Below, in pieces: positions 24,418-25,699 of a stretch of DNA of 25,699 nt. The notes below the pieces were generated by a model that ran no database searches, was not told where the DNA came from, and saw only the letters and a list, made by a program, of their open reading frames with translations. The DNA lies in the NCBI GenBank assembly GCA_041674385.1, contig JBAYVU010000044.1, forward strand, positions 1 to 25,699, given 5' to 3'. The DNA comes from JACRAR01 sp041674385. Its GTDB lineage: Bacteria > Pseudomonadota > Gammaproteobacteria > Burkholderiales > Rhodocyclaceae. Numbering within the stretch: position 1 is the first letter of the stretch; the number at the start of each line of letters is the position of its first letter. Both the position numbers and the translations under genes were made by a program.

Positions 24418-24986
24418 CGCCAGCCACGCTCGGCGCTGCACTCGATGCCGATGCGCTACTGCCCGGCGCGCGCTTCGTTGCCTCGCCAAACTGCGACGAG
24501 CGCCCGCCGGGCGAAACTGTCCGTCTGGTCGTCATTCACGCCATCAGCCTGCCGCCAGGCAAATTCGGCGGCGCGGCGATCGAGCGCCTGTTCACCAACC
24601 GCCTCGACCCTGCCGCCGACACGTACTACGCCGGAATACACGCTTTACGCGTCTCGGCGCACTTCTTGATCCGTCGCGACGGCACGCTTGTACAGTTTGT
24701 TCCTTGCGACAAACGCGCCTGGCATGCCGGCGTGTCGAGCTGGAAGGGGCGCGACCGTTGCAACGACTTCTCCATCGGCATCGAACTGGAAGGCTGCGAC
24801 GAGCTCCCCTTCGAAGATGCCCAGTACCTTGCGCTGGAATATCTGCTGGAGGTGTTGAAACGCAGCTATCCGCTCACCGATATCGCCGGGCATGCCGAGA
24901 TTGCTCCCGGCCGCAAGACCGACCCCGGTCCATACTTCGAATGGCAACGCGTCAAACGCCAATTTCCGGTCGACGACAAGGCGTGA
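24414..24986 (+). CDS. ampD: 1,6-anhydro-N-acetylmuramyl-L-alanine amidase AmpD
   Basis: Cytoplasmic zinc amidase that removes the peptide from anhydro-muropeptides during cell-wall recycling. In some bacteria its loss induces the AmpC beta-lactamase. The 190-residue length is usual. Zinc ligands are visible at His42 (LVVIHAISLPPG), His160 (AGHAEIAPGRKTDPG) and Asp170, with SAHFLIRRDG and FSIGIELEG between them. The ATG overlaps the pilR stop (ATGA), which suggests coupled translation with the pilus regulator. It is probably the last gene of this operon. Confidence 0.95.
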   Translation: MTPATLGAALDADALLPGARFVASPNCDERPPGETVRLVVIHAISLPPGKFGGAAIERLFTNRLDPAADTYYAGIHALRVSAHFLIRRDGTLVQFVPCDKRAWHAGVSSWKGRDRCNDFSIGIELEGCDELPFEDAQYLALEYLLEVLKRSYPLTDIAGHAEIAPGRKTDPGPYFEWQRVKRQFPVDDKA

Positions 24987-25042
24987 TTTTTCCGCACGGA
25001 CTTGCCGAAGGCAAAAAAATTACCAGCATCATTAAATATTTC

Positions 25043-25071
25043 TTGCAAGTTTTATTTGCAACCACTACACT
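25043..25071 (+). promoter_or_regulatory. Candidate sigma70 promoter downstream of ampD
   Basis: TTGCAA (25043-25048) and TACACT (25066-25071) are 17 bases apart in an AT-rich patch. The -10 element lies inside the first NrdR-type box, the usual layout for NrdR repression. It would drive the leader and short open frame at 25203 and possibly the histone-like gene. Confidence 0.5.
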
Positions 25072-25108
25072 TAGTCAAAATCCATTCATGGCACACTATA
25101 TGTAGTAG
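25062..25108 (+). promoter_or_regulatory. Pair of NrdR-type boxes
   Basis: CCACTACACTTAGTCA (25062-25077) and ACACTATATGTAGTAG (25093-25108) are 16-base imperfect palindromes 31 bases apart, start to start. The published NrdR consensus is acaCwAtATaTwGtgt, and NrdR boxes typically occur as pairs about three helical turns apart. The second box matches closely. The first matches about 10 of 16 positions, including the conserved C-w-A and T-w-G parts. NrdR represses ribonucleotide reductase genes, yet none follows here. Confidence 0.6.
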
Positions 25109-25114
25109 GTCAAC

Positions 25115-25180
25115 CCGAAAGCTGAATACCGCCTCGGGAACACAAGGGTAAAAGCTGATACAGGGTCCAACAGCTTTCGG
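25115..25180 (+). other. Structured 5' leader hairpin
   Basis: CCGAAAGCTG (25115-25124) pairs perfectly with CAGCTTTCGG (25171-25180), enclosing 46 bases that contain CCTCGGG and several short complementary runs. It lies between the NrdR-type boxes and the AGGAG ribosome binding site at 25191-25195. It may be a structured leader of the transcript starting near 25078. I cannot assign it to a known riboswitch class. Confidence 0.45.
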
Positions 25181-25202
25181 AGCGAACAACAGGAGACGAT
25201 CG

Positions 25203-25502
25203 ATGCAGTTGTCAGTTACAGCAACCGCCGCCAAACCACTGCCAATCGATCCCGTATCCATATCCGTATCCCATCCGCTTTCATTCTCCCCATTTCTTTT
25301 CAGCCGCCGCAAAGGCGCAAGCGCCGCCGGCCAGGCGACGAAGTTATTCTCTCCCCGCTCACGTCCAGCTTCACCACCGGCCTCAAGCCGTGGGACACGA
25401 CTGGGGCGCGCGTCAGCAGCCATGTTGACGTCGACGGATTCAAGGCTTGCGGGTCGTCCGCATCCGCAACCTTGGATAATCCGCGCTGGTTTGGGCGGGT
25501 AG
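25203..25502 (+). CDS. Short open frame with strong RBS; possible remnant of an nrd gene
   Basis: A 99-codon frame starts at an ATG seven bases after AGGAG, downstream of a promoter with NrdR-type boxes, so initiation here is plausible. The product begins MQLSVTATAAKPLPIDPVS and becomes Ser/Arg/Pro-rich with no domain I recognise. An ATP-cone or any other ribonucleotide reductase segment is absent in all three forward frames. It may be the start of a deleted nrdA-like gene joined to unrelated sequence, a short unknown protein, or non-coding leader. Apart from this frame, the 561 bases between ampD and the histone-like gene hold only the regulatory sites listed. Confidence 0.35.
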   Translation: MQLSVTATAAKPLPIDPVSISVSHPLSFSPFLFSRRKGASAAGQATKLFSPRSRPASPPASSRGTRLGRASAAMLTSTDSRLAGRPHPQPWIIRAGLGG

Positions 25503-25547
25503 CTTTACTTATGTATCTTTCCTGTTACTTTGTTAAGGAGGTTCGAC

Positions 25548-25699
25548 ATGGCTGACGCCAAGAAACCAGCAGCGAAGAAGGCTGCACCGAAGAAAGCTGC
25601 TGCCAAGAAACCAGCAGCGAAGAAGGCTGCACCGAAGAAAGTCGCTGCCAAGAAACCAGCAGTGAAGAAGGCTGCACCGAAGAAAGTCGCTGCCAAGAA
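25548..25699 (+). CDS. Histone H1-like Lys/Ala-rich DNA-binding protein (3' end outside window)
   Basis: Partial gene; the window holds 50 codons. The start MADAKKPAAKKAAPKK follows a near-perfect ribosome binding site (AAGGAGGT, 25535-25542). The residues are almost entirely Lys, Ala, Pro and Val in PAAKKAAPKK repeats, like the C-terminal tail of histone H1 and the bacterial AlgP/HctA-like proteins that bind DNA non-specifically. Such proteins are small nucleoid components in many betaproteobacteria. With only the N-terminal part visible, the end and any second domain are unknown. It could be co-transcribed from the NrdR-type promoter or have its own. Confidence 0.8.
   Translation, partial: MADAKKPAAKKAAPKKAAAKKPAAKKAAPKKVAAKKPAVKKAAPKKVAAK
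25557..25699 (+). repeat. 45-bp tandem repeat in the histone-like gene
   Basis: Units begin at 25557, 25602, 25647 and 25692, each starting GCCAAGAAACCAGCA, and encode the 15-residue unit AKKPAAKKAAPKK(A/V)A. The three full copies differ at only a few bases. Such exact DNA repeats favour copy-number change by slippage or recombination. Confidence 0.9.

Noticed and set aside
24991..25006. Possible sigma54 promoter (GCACG ... TTGC) after ampD
   Set aside because: The spacing is one base too short and the essential GG of the -24 element is absent.
25002..25014. Small hairpin TTGCC-GAA-GGCAA as ampD terminator
   Set aside because: The stem is only five pairs and is followed by A residues rather than T residues on the coding strand.
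25052..25423. A 123-codon minus-strand frame over the NrdR-type region
   Set aside because: It crosses the promoter, boxes and leader hairpin and has no recognisable features.

Overview
The window is high-G+C chromosomal DNA, dense with genes on both strands. Its type IV pilus core block (mrcA/ponA divergent from pilMNOPQ, then aroK-aroB-dgt, with pilSR-ampD beyond) is a classic betaproteobacterial arrangement. I infer a free-living betaproteobacterium, perhaps Rhodocyclales or a relative. No rRNA, tRNA, CRISPR array, prophage or transposase gene was seen.

Layout. Positions 1-97 hold the cut end of a dispersed palindromic repeat. Positions 135-4468 encode an RND efflux adaptor and its inner-membrane pump, with a 4-base overlap. 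A convergent hairpin separates these from a small lipoprotein gene (lptM-like, minus strand), which is divergent from cyaY (frataxin). The class A penicillin-binding protein gene (5136-7490, minus) is divergent from pilMNOPQ (7681-12854). Both units have recognisable sigma70-type promoters in the shared gap and both appear to start at TTG. The pil genes are chained by ATGA/GTGA overlaps. A large Ig-like lipoprotein gene (12891-15092) sits between pilQ and aroK, where a short gap would be usual. aroK-aroB-dgt follow as overlapping genes. A 269-bp element with 32-bp terminal inverted repeats begins at the last base of the dgt stop codon. A second Ig-like lipoprotein gene (18462-21182) comes next. 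Then come a small zinc-ribbon-like membrane protein, pilS, pilR and ampD, closely packed or overlapping. The right end holds a promoter overlapped by two NrdR-type boxes 31 bp apart, a structured leader and a short open frame with a strong ribosome binding site, but no ribonucleotide reductase gene. The window ends inside a lysine/alanine-rich histone H1-like gene made of 45-bp repeats.

How the genes fit together. pilMNOP form the inner-membrane alignment complex, PilQ the outer-membrane secretin, and PilS-PilR the sigma54-dependent control of pilin expression. PBP1A and AmpD make and recycle the peptidoglycan that the pilus machine crosses. The two Ig-like lipoproteins share signal-peptide length, start context and an acidic loop near the C-terminus. 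They are the best candidates here for an undescribed pilus-linked surface component. The other points of most interest are the palindromic element at 18031-18299, its partial relative at 1-97, and the NrdR-type control region without its expected gene.
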